NCBI GenBank assembly: GCA_012295275.1
Contig: CM022667.1
Coordinates: 622,501-686,500 of the forward strand
Source of the DNA: Chrysomallon squamiferum
Taxonomy: Eukaryota; Mollusca; Gastropoda; Neomphalida; Peltospiridae
Direction of reading: 5' to 3'
Length of the DNA: 64,000 nucleotides
The position numbers and the translations under genes are program-made. The notes below the pieces were generated by a model. The model was given only the letters and a program-made list of their open reading frames with translations. It made no database searches and was not told the origin of the DNA. How positions within the stretch are numbered: position 1 is the first letter of the stretch; every line of letters begins with the position of its first letter. Below are positions 1 through 51,920 of the stretch, one piece after another.

Positions 1-3000
1 CTAAGTGACAGAATACTAAAATATTAAATTAACCGTACAAGTCAGACAGTATAAAGGGAAGAAATAGCTTCTTCCTAGAAAGGAAAGAAAGAAAATTTGT
101 TATCAATGGAATCACCTTTCAGAATGACGAAAAGATAGACGACAACAGTTCAAGAGGTTACCTGTAAAAATAAAAAATAAAACATAATAAAAAAACTCTT
201 TTTATTTTACACATAATAAAAAAACAAGTGTCGTGCAATTGTTGAGATATATGGCAGCTGGTGATAGTCTATACCGTTCAAAAGCTACTGCTTTTTTTTA
301 GAAGAAAAAAAGTGTAATTTAGTAATAACTGCTTTTGTGTGCAGAATTTTTTGCGACGTCATCCAGGTTTTCAAATACCCCATGCGTTGTTTTTAGAATT
401 TGGAAGAATACAAATTTGAGATTAAGTTTCGGTTTCAATTTCGTCTCAGTTTCGCAGTTACTAAAAAAAAAAAAAAAAAAAGTGATAATGTTGTTGTTTT
501 TGTTTGTGCGTTATCGTGCAAGAATTTTGTTTTTAACTCTGCTGTTTACAGAATCACTAATGTTTATTTGTTTAATTTTGGTTCTTTACTAACTTATTTT
601 ATTAGAAAAAATAAATAAAAAAAAAAACATCTGAGAGTATTGGTGTTTGGGTATTGTTAATGATTTAGACACATTCTTATTTTAGACAAGAAAATTAAGA
701 GACCCTTTGTAAGAATACAAGATTAGTCTATACTTGACATTAACTATTAGTTTAGAAGCATGCCATTACTTAATCTGGATAAATAACAGTTATGTACTAA
801 AATGGTTACTTCAGACATTTGTTTGAAGTTAAGGTACAATGACACAGTATAATTATTTATTAATTTTAGTAACATTTTAGTAAAAATATCTGCTTCAGCC
901 ACATATTTGTTGCTAATTATAGTACTGAAAAATAAATTTTATAAACCCATTATTTATACTATAATTAGTCACTGCTGTGAAAACCGTGAGTCGTGTCAAT
1001 ATGACTTTTTATGTTTGAAGGTTTTTATTTGCATTGGTGTAATAAACACAAAGAAGAAAAAAAAAAGATTGGCAGTTAATGAAACTAAATAAATAAATAT
1101 AAATGAAAAACAAATAAACATACATATACAGATAAACAAATAAAAACATCATTAAAACAAAATAAAATAAAATAATTAGTGCCTAGTTAAGAAGTATAAT
1201 TTTTGTGGTGACAAGACTTAATTTTCTCCTCTTTTCGCGTGTATCTTTTGTAACCTTTCTGAATTTTGTGCATTTCCTAGTTATATTGTTTCCTTGAGTG
1301 CTTTGGCTTTCATAAAGCACAGCATTTGCCAATAGTAATTTTTAACAAGGCTCTTTAAAGTATAGCGGTAGTGGTACGAATAATTGGTCTAATAAAATTA
1401 TTTTTACTTTTAAGTTATTATTATATTATTTTGGGCATCCTATAAAATAATATTGTTACAAAACATTTGATTACGGCTATTTTATCCCTTTACAGCTGTA
1501 GTCGTGACGTCATCAGGTACATGATGGATTGATAATTGTATTTATACGCTAGAAGAAACTTTAAAGCAAATGGAGACCCAGTGACGTCAGGACTATAATA
1601 TAAATATAGCAGCTTCCACATATTTTTAATCTGTTCTTTTTTGTTATTATACTTCGTCGTTAATTATAATTTGATTCAGAAAACAACAGTAATAACAACA
1701 ACAACAAAAATAAATTAAAAAAATAACTAGTAGAATGCAAAATATATTTTGACTATTTTTTTTTCATTTCTCCACAGGTACACTTTAAATTACAGTTTCA
1801 TTTTCTGCACTGATATCGAATAAAAATAAATAAATAAAATAAAATAAATTCAAATAACTTTGTCGGTAATTTCCTCTCTCTATTTTTTTTTTCCTATATC
1901 TTCAGTTCAAGTTTGACTTACATAGATTTGACTAAATTTGACATCATATCGGTACTGTCGTTTTACAAACGCAATTTTATTATGTTTGTCACTGTGTGCA
2001 GTTGCTCACGTAGGTCTGGAAATAATAACAGAAAAAAAAGAAAAGAAATCTGAAATGTTTAACGACTTGAGTTTCGTACGGCAGTCACGAATTCATGATG
2101 TAAATGTATTCATGTGTCGTCACCATGCAGTGTTTATGTCTGCTTGTCTCCGGTAGTCACCGTGGGTAGAGGATTTAGCTCGGGTTGATAAGCTCAGGCA
2201 TGCGTAACGTAGAAAGAAAATTGCTTGCCTATAGCACGCACACAATATGAGATGTTTAACTCCTATTCATAACAGATACTGTTTTCTCCTGGTCCTCGAA
2301 AACAGTCAAACAAACAAACAACGACAATATTAATCTGTAGCTCCCCAAAAATTCCAAAGTCTAAAACATATTAGCCATCTAAATCTTAATTTCCTTATTT
2401 TTATTTCACATTATTTAGAATTTAACCAGACAATGTTTTCTTTTTATTTCATTAAATATATATATATATATATAATTTATTTATTTAAAATTGCTAGCAA
2501 AATTACTTTTAGACATTCGTCAGAAGAAAAAATTCTGAATTTTCAAGACATAAGTAACTACCCGATTCAATTTCCTTGGCTTTAGATGTTGGAACTTACG
2601 TCCTTTAACAATTACTCTTCAGTCAGAAAATGTTTAATTACTGATTGCAAAACCTTACACGAACTAATTAGTGACCAAACTGTCGAAAATCTAACACTCA
2701 TAGCAGTTACTTCGTAAACAATCGATAACGTTCATTTATATGTAAATAATAATAACGTTCATTATAATAATAATAATAATAAATAAATAAATAAATAAAA
2801 TAGGTCTAACCTGTATTTTAAATGCACTGAGCGATGACAATAAAATTTATCAGTCATTTTAAAACTCAGTACAAATATTGAACTGGATCAAAACATTTCA
2901 ACAAACCTTATAATTAATATTTTTTTTAATTAATTAATTTATTTTAATTATTTGTTTAATATTAAATTTGCTATACATTAGTGTGAAAAGTAAGCATCGT

Positions 3001-3299
3001 AAGTTGTTTAATCAAATGCATGTTAATTTGGGGGTCCTAGTAGCTACGTTTAAACATGTTTCAGAAAGGTCGATCCAAAGAGGAATTCAGAACATCTCTA
3101 ATTTAATGATCCGACAAGATTCGATAGTGTCGATGACCTAAATAATACAGTTTATTTTCTTCCACTGTTACTGCGTTTGCTAAATAAATACCCCGATGAT
3201 CACCTCATCATTAGTCATTTTGGTTTCAATATCCCGGAGGGTCGAACACAGGGGAAATAACTCTAAACGTTTGCAAAGGCGTATTTGTTAGAAAAACTT

Positions 3300-3334
<35 letters not shown>

Positions 3335-3611
3335 TTTCGTTTATTTATTTCGTGTATTGTCTTAATACATATATTTGTATTGCATTTGTATATGCTACAG
3401 TAACCGCGTATTTTGTTTCAGCATTTATATTTTTTAAATGTTTTTTTCTGAACACTTAAATATTTAAAGGGAGTTGATCGGTGAAAAAATTACTACAAAA
3501 TATTTAACACCATATATTATTTGGGATTCTTTCTGAATGAACTGAGGAAAAATATTAGCATATGAACAGAGAGAGTCGCTTAATAATATAAGCGTTCAAA
3601 TGGATTTATAA

Positions 3612-3705
<94 letters not shown>

Positions 3706-4700
3706 GCAGAAAGTATCTTGCCAATAAATGAAATGCTAAGTATGGTAACTTCCATTCGCATATTTTGTAATCTTCACAATCATTAGGGGTTTTGTGATTT
3801 TTATAAAGCAATTTTTAAAATTATTATTTATTTGATTCAGCTGGACAGAGAAACGTTACTTCTTCGAAAATGTTATTTGTCTGTTTGCATGTTGGGGGGC
3901 ATTCGAGAGGTGTTTGTGAGTTTTATTTCTACATTCTGTCTATTTTAGATGTTTCCTAGATCATGTTAATTGAACAGATGTAAGAATGAAAATTTAAATC
4001 CACTTATTAATATAAGGGATTGGTTGTGGTGGATTATGATGATGATGATCCACATAATTACCACAATGACGCGAGAAAAGAAGAGTATTAATACAGTAAC
4101 ATCAATACGTTATTATTATTTTCTTCTTCCAGGCGCGCTCAGTTCAGAAAGTTACTTCAACCTGAGCTGAACAAACAAATACTCCAGCTTCGAAATCTCA
4201 CTTTTGTCTGGTTCATCCATTCGTTATTATCAGTTGCTTCTCTCCCCTTGAGCGGAGCCTGCAAAATAGAAAACGAAGATTATGTTGAATAATATCATTA
4301 CTGAGCGACAGATGGTTTGCATGCCGCGCGTGCTTAGAAACAGTATCAGGTAGCGCCGGTCGCTAAAAACAACGCGGAAATACATCCTGAAACATCAATG
4401 CAGGGCATTCGAGGGGCAGGTCTCGGTGTGGAAACTGTGAGTTAACCGTCGTGGAGTGGCGTGACATTTTCACAGACGTAACGCTCACAAATCTGACATT
4501 ACTGTTCATTCGTATTGTTCGCACGTCCATTCGAGTTACCGGCAGTTCTTTGTAATATTATCCGTTTTCATTGTCTTCCATCTGAAGAAAAAAAAAAAAA
4601 AAAAAAAGACGAAGGAAAAAAAAAAAAAAAAAAGGGAAAAAAGAATCTCGTTAACCGCCATTGTCGTCTGCTCCGGTGAGATAAAACGTTTGTCTGGTTT
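1..4700. other. Region upstream of Go alpha, no gene recognised
   Basis: AT-rich DNA with poly(A/T) runs, TTTA and AAAT repeats (for example TTTA at about 3301-3337), a CT tract (3618-3701) and two perfect CRE palindromes at 1505-1512 and 1582-1589. The short open frames here are low-complexity and none resembles a known protein. From about 4200 the base composition becomes GC-richer, as expected near a promoter. Confidence 0.6.
3618..3701 (+). repeat. CT dinucleotide tract
   Basis: About 42 uninterrupted CT units upstream of Go alpha. The Arg-Glu open frame on the minus strand here is only the repeat read as codons. Confidence 0.95.
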
Positions 4701-4708
4701 TCCCTCCC

Positions 4709-4740
4709 TATAAAAGCGGCGCATCATCGGTGGTTTGCTC

Positions 4741-4744
<4 letters not shown>
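4709..4744 (+). promoter_or_regulatory. Candidate Go alpha core promoter (TATA box plus initiator)
   Basis: TATAAAAG occurs at 4709-4716 and an initiator match TCATTT at 4739-4744. The A of the initiator (4741) lies 32 bases after the first T of the TATA box, the textbook spacing. A perfect CRE palindrome sits 130 bases downstream at 4872-4879. Use as the start of the Go alpha transcript is inferred from position, about 0.85 kb upstream of the ATG, within a GC-richer stretch (about 4200-5200). Confidence 0.45.
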
Positions 4745-43032
<38,288 letters not shown>

Positions 43033-46000
43033 CGTGTGAACAAGAAAAGAGAATACATATATGAAGAGCCAATGTTGTGTTATTTCAGAACTGACAGATC
43101 TTCATTCAGACCGAAATTTAAAGTTAAAAAGTTTTTTTTAAAAAGATTTTGAAAAAAAGAAATTTTCAAATTACAAAAAAATACAAAAGAGAAGAAAAAA
43201 ATAAAAAATAATAAAGTGCGGGCAGCAAGCCAAAGTCCCGCATGCGTCACGTGCAACTTTTAAGACATCTTTTTTCGCTGATTGACGTCACATCTGCTCA
43301 TGAACAGGCTTCTTATGTGTGGTGATGTTTCGCAATGATGCTGGAGACAAAAAAAAACAGTTTAAAAAAAAAAATGACTTTGCGAGATGTGGAGAGGACA
43401 AGCTTATATAAGAATTAGAATTTATTGTGTAAGTCGATTATGTTTCAGTGTCGAGCTCTAGGAAAATATTTTATTCCCCACGTTAGGTTTTTTTCTTCTT
43501 CTTCTCCTTCTCTGTCTTTCTCTCTCTTCCTTTCTTCCTTTTCTTCTTCCCACACCCTACCTGCCGATATTTAAATCAGAAAAATACAGTTCTGTAGTCA
43601 TGGTTCCTGTTTTTTGTCACATGTGCAATATTAGTAAAAGGAGTTTAAACCATGATGTGTCTTGCAAATGCAGACAAAAGTCTGTATTATTATGATTTTT
43701 TTTTTTTTTTACTAGTCAATATCCCAATATATTCATGAATAGCAACAGTAAAAGAAAGACCAAAAGAAACCACCCAACATATGTGTGTCTGCACAAACAA
43801 ATGCACATACATACATACCACAAAAACCCAAGTACATAATTAATTCCGGAAATAGAAATTTTATGAGGTGTTGAAAATAAGTCAACACATGCAGGATTCA
43901 TCCAACAGAAATAATTATTTATGCCTTTGATAATGTAGGATAATACTAGTCAGTTGAATTCTAAACGACCATTTTATCATGTTATAATGGGTTAAGATAT
44001 AACAATGAGGTTATTGCATTATTCCTCAACACCAGTATTATTGTAATAATTGGCATTTTTACAGATTTGATAATGAAAGAATATTGCTGATCAGCATATT
44101 AATCTTTTGAAAAAGACAATAAATATGGCATCTGCCAGAACAAACATAAAAAAAAAAAGGATATTTTATAATAATTTGTCAAAGAGATTTCAGAATTCAA
44201 TCCAAAATTTGTTAAAGAGGAGCATCTTATCATAGGCAAAATAAATAAATATCAAAAATAACAAACCAAGAAAACATTCAGGTTTACAGATTCTTAAATG
44301 GCTACCATTTTAACCTACTGTTGCAAGATAGAGTAGTCTGCTCTTGGTCCATTCTCCAAAAACATTATCTGTTTTACTGTTTCATTCAGATCTTTCTTTC
44401 TTTCTTTCTTTCCTTTTACTATTTTTTTTTTTCATTTTCTTTTTTTCACTTTTTATTAATCTCTCATAGCAGAAGAGCTTGTCACTTCATTCTTTTAATA
44501 TTTTGTAATTGTGTGGTGCAAAGGGTTTCAGTCTCCACATGCCTGTATTTGCAAACTAAATTTTATTGTGTGGCAAATGTGTTTTGTGTACTGTAGAGCT
44601 CTGCCAAAAGGTTGGAGTGACCGTTGCTGCCGCCTTTGTGCCAGCATATTCTCAGTGGCGTTTGTCAGTGACCTGTCGTAATGACGTCACAAGGAGTATA
44701 GCAACTGCTGTCTTAACGTGAAAGACATGAAAAAAAAAATGAAAAAACTTTTATCAGACAGACACAGATTGTGTAACAAAAAAAATTTCAAAAAAAAAAA
44801 AAGAAAAAGAAAAAAAAATTACAAAAAAAAAATACAAAAAATAAAAAAATACAAAAAAAAATAAAATAATAATAATTATGTGTACGCTAGATGTATGTTT
44901 TACCATATGTATGCCTATTATAGTTCTTCTTTCACAAAATGTATCGTAAATGTGTCATTACTGGATTTCATTTAATAGTAGCGTTTATAATAATAATAAT
45001 TATGATTCTCAAGAAAATCGCTGATTGTATTTATAAAAGCATAAAGTTCTGATTTTATTTCCTTAAGACTTCTGACCATGTATATTACTATGTATTATTT
45101 ATTGTCTGTAAAAACATGCCAGCTACAGAGTAGACATAACTGCTTATCGGGCACATAGGCCAACAGGCCTTTCAGGGATAGGACATCAGGCCTGCCAGTG
45201 TTGGGAGAACACTATGTTAAAGATCATAAGACCTGGTAAAAATTTCTCTTCGTTAAATATTTGATTCTCCTCAAATTTGCCTGGTTCCCAGTTAAAAAGG
45301 CCACAACCAGAGAGGATCACGATATTTGATGTTAACACAAACCGTAAATATTTAAAACATATATTGTGCAATAATAATAATAATATTTATTAATTAATAA
45401 TTCCATGAGGTAAAAGAATTTCTAATGTGTTTTTTTTTTATAATTATTCGTACTGCATTAATATGCTGAAGAAATTTTAACATTTGGTCTGATTTTATTT
45501 TGTGTTTAGAATAAGATAACAAAAATATATAAACAGATTCCACAAAAAATTTAAAAGAACTGGTTGTACAAGATCTACTGAAGTTAACATCTTAGTAAGT
45601 CAAAAAAGAACCAGCAGGGTGGAAATTACACCAAAAACAAAGAACAAATTTATAATACAGTGATATATATCATTAAAAAAAAGTAATTTTAAAAGTCAGT
45701 TATAATACTTGATCTTTAGCCTTTTTATTTTTAAATGTTATGCCACTTTCATTTGAAAGTGATGCCATTAGAATAAATAAGTAGATCTCATTTTTGTAAA
45801 TTAAGTAATGTGAGTTTCTTTTTTTTCTCTTTTTTTTCAAGTTATTCTTTATCGTTCCTTGTCTCTTTTTTTTTTCTTCTAGGAAATGGAATTGTATGAA
45901 CTTATGCTTTCATAACTTTGTTTTTAAAGTGATTTTTAAAAATAATTGAATGCTGTGTGAACTGTGCGTGTTGCATGATATTAGTGAATAATATACAAAG

Positions 46001-47881
46001 CTATGATATTTATGTTGCTTTTGAAACAAAAGAGAAAAGAAAAGAACATTCAGTAAAACTGCAAGTCATTGTTCATGCACCGGAATTAGGTTGAGTTAAA
46101 GTAGCATTATCGTATTAATATTACACTGTGTAAGAATTTTTTTTGACATTGTCGCTTTTTTTATGATATTTGTAAAGTTGTATTTTTTCAACCATAAGTC
46201 TACTAAACTCATCTGGAATTTGAATAATTAATTCGTTTATTGATGGAATTTTTGCTATTGTGAATGACAGTCAAAAATAGTAATTGCTACATTCAGATGA
46301 TACATTATGATTGTCGAGCAATAATCTCTTTTTGTCTGTGACATTATGTTAACTGAAATAATCCAAATTTCTTGAAAGTCAAAACATTTTCTAATGTATT
46401 TAAATAAACTGCTTTCAAAACAGTACTAACAAAAAAAAAAAAAAAAAAATGGTATTCTCAGAAAAAGAAGAAAACAGATCAGCTAAATCTGATAATGGAT
46501 AATGCTACTTTAAAGTTTGAGATTAAATAAATATTTGCCTTGACAGAATCTCTAACCATAAAGCACAGCCAGAGATAATTAAATTTCATTAAAATGAAGT
46601 CTTTGATATATGAATACAATGCTTTTTTTAAACTGATGTATACTCCAGAAAAGAAATATTATATGTCATCATTTTTCTTTTATTAAACTGCATGTGGTCT
46701 TAATAGTTACAATGTAATGTTATATTATTATTATTATACTGGAACTTAGATTTTACAGTTGTCATTTTTTTATTTTTTTTTTATTTTGCTCAATTTTTTG
46801 TTTTAATACCAGATTTTTGTGGCATAATCAATATTATTTGTTGATCCTTTTATTTTTAAGTATCTTTTTGAGTTTTTATAATTGTGTGTTTTACTACTTA
46901 AGATGCACCATTTTGAAAAAAACATATTTTCTTTTTACCTTTTTATTTTATCAACTATTAGTGTTCATATTAAAAATATCTCAATAAATCTTTTCACTGT
47001 GACCTATTTTGTAATGTATTCCATACAACAAAATATATTTAATTCTTGAATAAAAAGGATCAGTATTAAATACTGAAGGACATTTTCAGTATTTTTGGTA
47101 TGGTAGAGTAAAACAGTATATATATTAAAAAGATCTTTTTTTAAAATAATAAAATAAATGAAACAGAAAGTTTCTTTAAAAATAAAAAATTTTGTTACTG
47201 AGAATGAAAAACTTTTGGCTCAAACTATTAATGAGAAATTGCCCAAATTATATAAATATCAGCACAGAAAAAGAAAGTAAAAAAAAAAGATCAAATTCAA
47301 GTTCTTAATAAAAGCTCATAAACTCTCTAGAGAGTGGTTGTATGGAATATATTTTCAACAATAAATCTACAATCTACAGCCTGCTGCAACAAGTAATTAT
47401 CATAATTTATTCAGGTTTTCACATATTAAATGGATACTCGTCCATGCCATTATTTAAGAATATGATTTATTATCTATGTAAGTATATGTGTGTACTGATA
47501 ACTGGAAATTTTAGTAAATATGTTTTATAATTTATAAACATCACCTTTCTAACGGGCCTGCCTTTGAAGGTCAAAATGTCAATTTTGTTGTTGTAGTAGT
47601 CATGCTTAGTAAGAGACACACTTTGATAAAAATGGGTAAAATAAAAATCATTAAAAAAAATTAATAAAAATTGTAATAATTTGTCTTTTTCATTAATTTT
47701 TTCATTTTCTCTCTTTTTTTTGTTTTTAATTTTTTTTTTTTTTAATTTTTAAGTGTTCCTTTTAAACAATGCCATATTCAAAGAAAATTAATTAAGGTTA
47801 CTGCCTACTATTTTGGATCAACTGTTTTTTTAAAAAAAAGTTAAATGTGCAATATCAGTTGATAATAATAATAATGATAAT

Positions 47882-47883
<2 letters not shown>

Positions 47884-47918
<35 letters not shown>
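47884..47918 (+). repeat. AT dinucleotide tract
   Basis: About 17 AT units downstream of Go alpha. Confidence 0.9.
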
Positions 47919-47920
<2 letters not shown>

Positions 47921-48632
47921 GTGAAGGAAAAAAATAATTTAAAGAATTAATAATACAATTAACGTGCATTATTTGACATTAACATTTTTGGGACTTTTTG
48001 TTGTACTGACAATACACATACTTCATATACTAGAGGGATTGTGCAATATTACACGCATCATACATTGTATTAGGAAACAACATGGTGCATTTGCAAAATG
48101 TATGTTTCTGTTTCTCTTCTTTCCTTTGGTTCTTTATTCTTAATTTAATTTTTTCTTATATTGTCGGTCAAAGGACCCACAATGTATATTTTGATTTTAA
48201 TTGTGTTTTTTTTTTTTTTTTTTTTTTGTTGTTGTTTTTTTTAAATTGTAGTCAGTGTATATGGAAGAATGGATGTTCTTTATTATTGTATGAGATGAAA
48301 CATAAACTCATGTCTATTTAAATGCTATTTATCGTGCATGAAGGAAACCTCTGATCAGGGATTTCTCTGTGACTGTAAAAGACCTGGTTTCCCTCTCTTA
48401 GTGACACATCACTTAATATTTTAATCCTTTTTTTTTTTTTTTTTTTTTAAAATTCCTGTTAAATACCCTTCAAACCCCTTACAGTTAGTTAACTTACTAA
48501 CAAAAAAACCTGCCATCATGGACCAACATAACACAATCTGTATGGGGTGTTAGAAAAAAATAATTTATTGGAAGATGTAAATTCTATAATTTTTTTAAAA
48601 AAAAAAAACAATTTGTAATGAATACTCTTTCT

Positions 48633-48668
<36 letters not shown>

Positions 48669-51251
48669 CTGGATGTGGTAATAAGTATATATATTGTAGA
48701 AAGATTTGTCAAAGTTCTTTATATTTTCACTTCCGGTTTTTTTAGTTCAGTAATAATTTTTCAAATGAAGGGTTAAAAAGGATTAAAAGAAAAACTAAAG
48801 TTGCTGCAGACATTTCGAATTGGAGCTATCTACATGCATGCTTATTACAGAGAACAGTAAACGGCAGTGAATTAAAACTATTAATTTTTGTTTTCTTGTA
48901 AAGCTTGTCATTTTTGCAGTGTATTTAAATTACTGTAGCAAATACTCAAAATGCATGTTGGTAGCTTTTTTTAAACTAGATTTATATCTGCAGCAACCAC
49001 ATCCATTTTGGTGTCGTGTCGTATGTGTAAAACATTTTTGAAACAGTGTCACAACATTAAAACTGGATCAGTATTTAAAATTTAAACAATATTCAGGGCA
49101 TTATGATTTGATCCATAAAGATCTCACGTCATTACATTTAATGCATTTTCAGTTTATAATACATTATTAATAAATATTAATTTTCCAATACAAAGATTGA
49201 TTTTTTAAAATAATTAAAGTGGACATTTCGATTTTGATCAGATATTTAAAAATTATAATAAATTCTTGAAATGAATTGTAATAAATAAGCACTGTTACCC
49301 ACTTTTTCACTCAAAATTTTCAGAAATTACAAATGGCAGAAAGACTTCTGTTAATGTAACAATTTATAAACATATTTTTAAAATGATTGATGAATGTTTT
49401 CACATTGTGACACCACCAAAATGAGCATCACAGACTTGTCTTACATAGATAATTAGCTTTGCATGTCCCTGTTCTAATAATTATTAGATGCGGTTTTTTT
49501 TTATTTATTTTGTTTTTTAGACTAATTTATTTGAATGATGATGCATAGCCCTTGGCGCACACACACTTTGAGTGCTGTCCCCTGTGTATCAGAATATTGC
49601 AGTCTAATTTAATAACATATTTCTGTAATTAAGGCATTGTTTTATAAACACTTTTTTTCTCATTAAATTCCACATTGCGAATCTCAAGTGAACCCGTTAT
49701 GTATATTAAACCATTTTTTTTTTTTTTTTTTTTTTTTGCCAAGTTGGCAATGGTGGAATCTGTTTTGTGGTGTCATCATATTCAATCATGCAGTAACATG
49801 TATTTTATTTTCTGTATTGAAAAGCTGTATTTTACAAGCCAAGCCAGCATATGGAGGGTCAAGGGGATGTGTTACAAGTGTCCACATACAAATTATCATA
49901 ATAATGAATATCATTAATTATATTAATCATGCGAAATCCTCTTCAAAGCCAACCAACGTCTTTATTTTGCAAATGAGAAAAAGTCAAGTAGAAAACATCA
50001 TTAAAGACAAAATGGCAGATTAAAAAAAAATAATATTAATAATAATAACTGAAGATTTACAAAAGGCAGGAAATCTTTGATGAAATAAAGGTGGATTGTA
50101 ATTTTATTTATATCCAGTCGATTTGTACAAGAAAGAACAAATTAAAAGAAAAATGCTGACTTTTGCACAAAAGGAATCTTGCAGCATTTAAACTGCACTT
50201 TGTGAAGTTTAAATATATTGTACTTAATGACAGTTTTATTAATTATTTATTAATTGTATAATTACTTACTGAATTATTTTATTCATTCATGCAAGGTACC
50301 ATATTTTACTAAGTTTTTATTTTATTTTTAACGAAACATGCATTCTTAATGCATCATAAGATTTTTACTATTTTTGTTTAGACTATTAAACAAGTCTTTG
50401 TTAAAAAGACATTATTGTAATCATGAAAAACATTTATGTAAAAATGTCAGTGAAACAATGTTTATTTTTAAAAAATTTAATAAATCGGTAAAGTACAGAA
50501 ATATCCACAGCAACCAACCATGAAAAGATGTTAAAAAGCATTCATTTTAAGATGTAATTAAGAACATTAAGATTTAAAAAATTTATTTTATTGCAGGTTT
50601 ATAATGATGATATATCAGTTTATAGGTTATTGCAAATTCTGATCTTGTAAAATCTCTTCTTTTACAATTCTTTTTATAATAAACTAGTTAACAAATTCAG
50701 AATGAAAAGAAGGGACACTTTGTAAATTAAAATATTCACCAACTTTATATTAATAACTTTTATATTTAAGAGAGAACAGTTTCCATACTGTTTCACTTCT
50801 ACAGATGATAAACAAATACATTTTGAAACTTAACCTTTTAGAAAAGTTTATTCATTATTTATTTAGCCTAATATATTTATATTAAACATCACAAATATAC
50901 TGGTTAACAAATATCACTAAATTTACAATTTACAATTTTTTCTTTTATATTTAATTTTTAAATTTTTTAAATTATTATTTTTTAAACTTTTTATTATAAA
51001 TTTACAAAAATTCAGTAGCTCAAGTGAGTTTTGTGCAAGTCAATTTTTTGTTTTAGAAAGGAAAAGAATTGCCTTCATGAAAACCCCTGATACATCAAAA
51101 TGCACCCAAAAGGTTTTGTGTATAATACAAATCGACTCTGCCGCCCTCCAGACTGCTGGCTGGTGTCTCTTCGCTGATCTCTTGTATACTAGTAAATGTA
51201 GAGAATTTGCAACAAAAATGTCAGTGTGTTATTGTCTCTTCAATCAACCGG

Positions 51252-51257
51252 AATAAA
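51252..51257 (+). terminator. Candidate poly(A) signal for a long Go alpha 3' UTR
   Basis: AATAAA followed about 25-45 bases later by a GT/T-rich stretch (TGTTGTTTGTTTTTATTTG). The preceding ~130 bases are less AT-rich than the surroundings. If used for Go alpha, the 3' UTR would be about 8.2 kb. Other AATAAA sites occur earlier, for example 46983-46988 with a T-rich downstream stretch, so a shorter UTR is equally possible. Confidence 0.3.
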
Positions 51258-51364
51258 AAACAAACTTAGAATTTTATATCATGTTGTTTGTTTTTATTTG
51301 CTTCCAGTTTCAATTTTGTGTTAGTGTTTACAAAAAATTAAAAAGAAAAAAAAGGTAGAAGAAG

Positions 51365-51920
51365 ACTATGTTTATGTATCTTTCTTTAAAATAGAGGACT
51401 GCCATTGTCCAAAGAAAACAATGTTTATACATCTTTCTTTAAAATAGAGGACTGCCATTGTCCATAGACAGTGCATAAGAGGACTGCCACTCTTCAAAGC
51501 CTTTACGTCAATGTCACCTTCCAGACACTTCTTTATTCACTCTTCAAAGAGAGTTACTTGGGCGTCTGCTTTCCACTGTCTATAGGACCCCCCCACTCTT
51601 CAAATATGATGATGATGATGATGATGATGATGGTATGTTCATGTGTGTGTGCCACTCTACAAATACTGTCTATAGGAAGGCTGCCACTGAGCAATGGTTT
51701 TTTTTATAATTATTTTTCTGTTGTTTATAGGACAATCATTTTCCAGAAACTTGTTTATATAAGAATGGTCTCTCTTTGTATATAGGACTGCTGCTCTCAA
51801 AGGACAGTCCCTCTATAAATCCTTTTTAAAAGAGGAATGCCACTTTCCAGACAGCACATAGGAGTAATGCAGCTCTCCAAGGACTGTTTGTCTGTCTGCT
51901 ACATTCCAAACACAGGTTTT
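51365..51920 (+). repeat. Degenerate tandem array with AGGACTGCCACTCTNCAAA-like units
   Basis: The first two units are nearly identical over about 50 bases (from about 51368 and 51420) with CTTTCTTTAAAATAGAGGAC. Later units keep only TATAGGA, CTGCCACT and TCCA blocks at irregular spacing of about 50-100 bases. An ATG trinucleotide run (about 51606-51632) interrupts it. Confidence 0.6.

Noticed and set aside
3596-3811. Open frame of alternating Arg-Glu on the minus strand (similar ones at 11455, 16019, 27911, 29440, 31393, 33436)
   Set aside because: These are CT/GA microsatellites read as codons; flanking residues show no family features.
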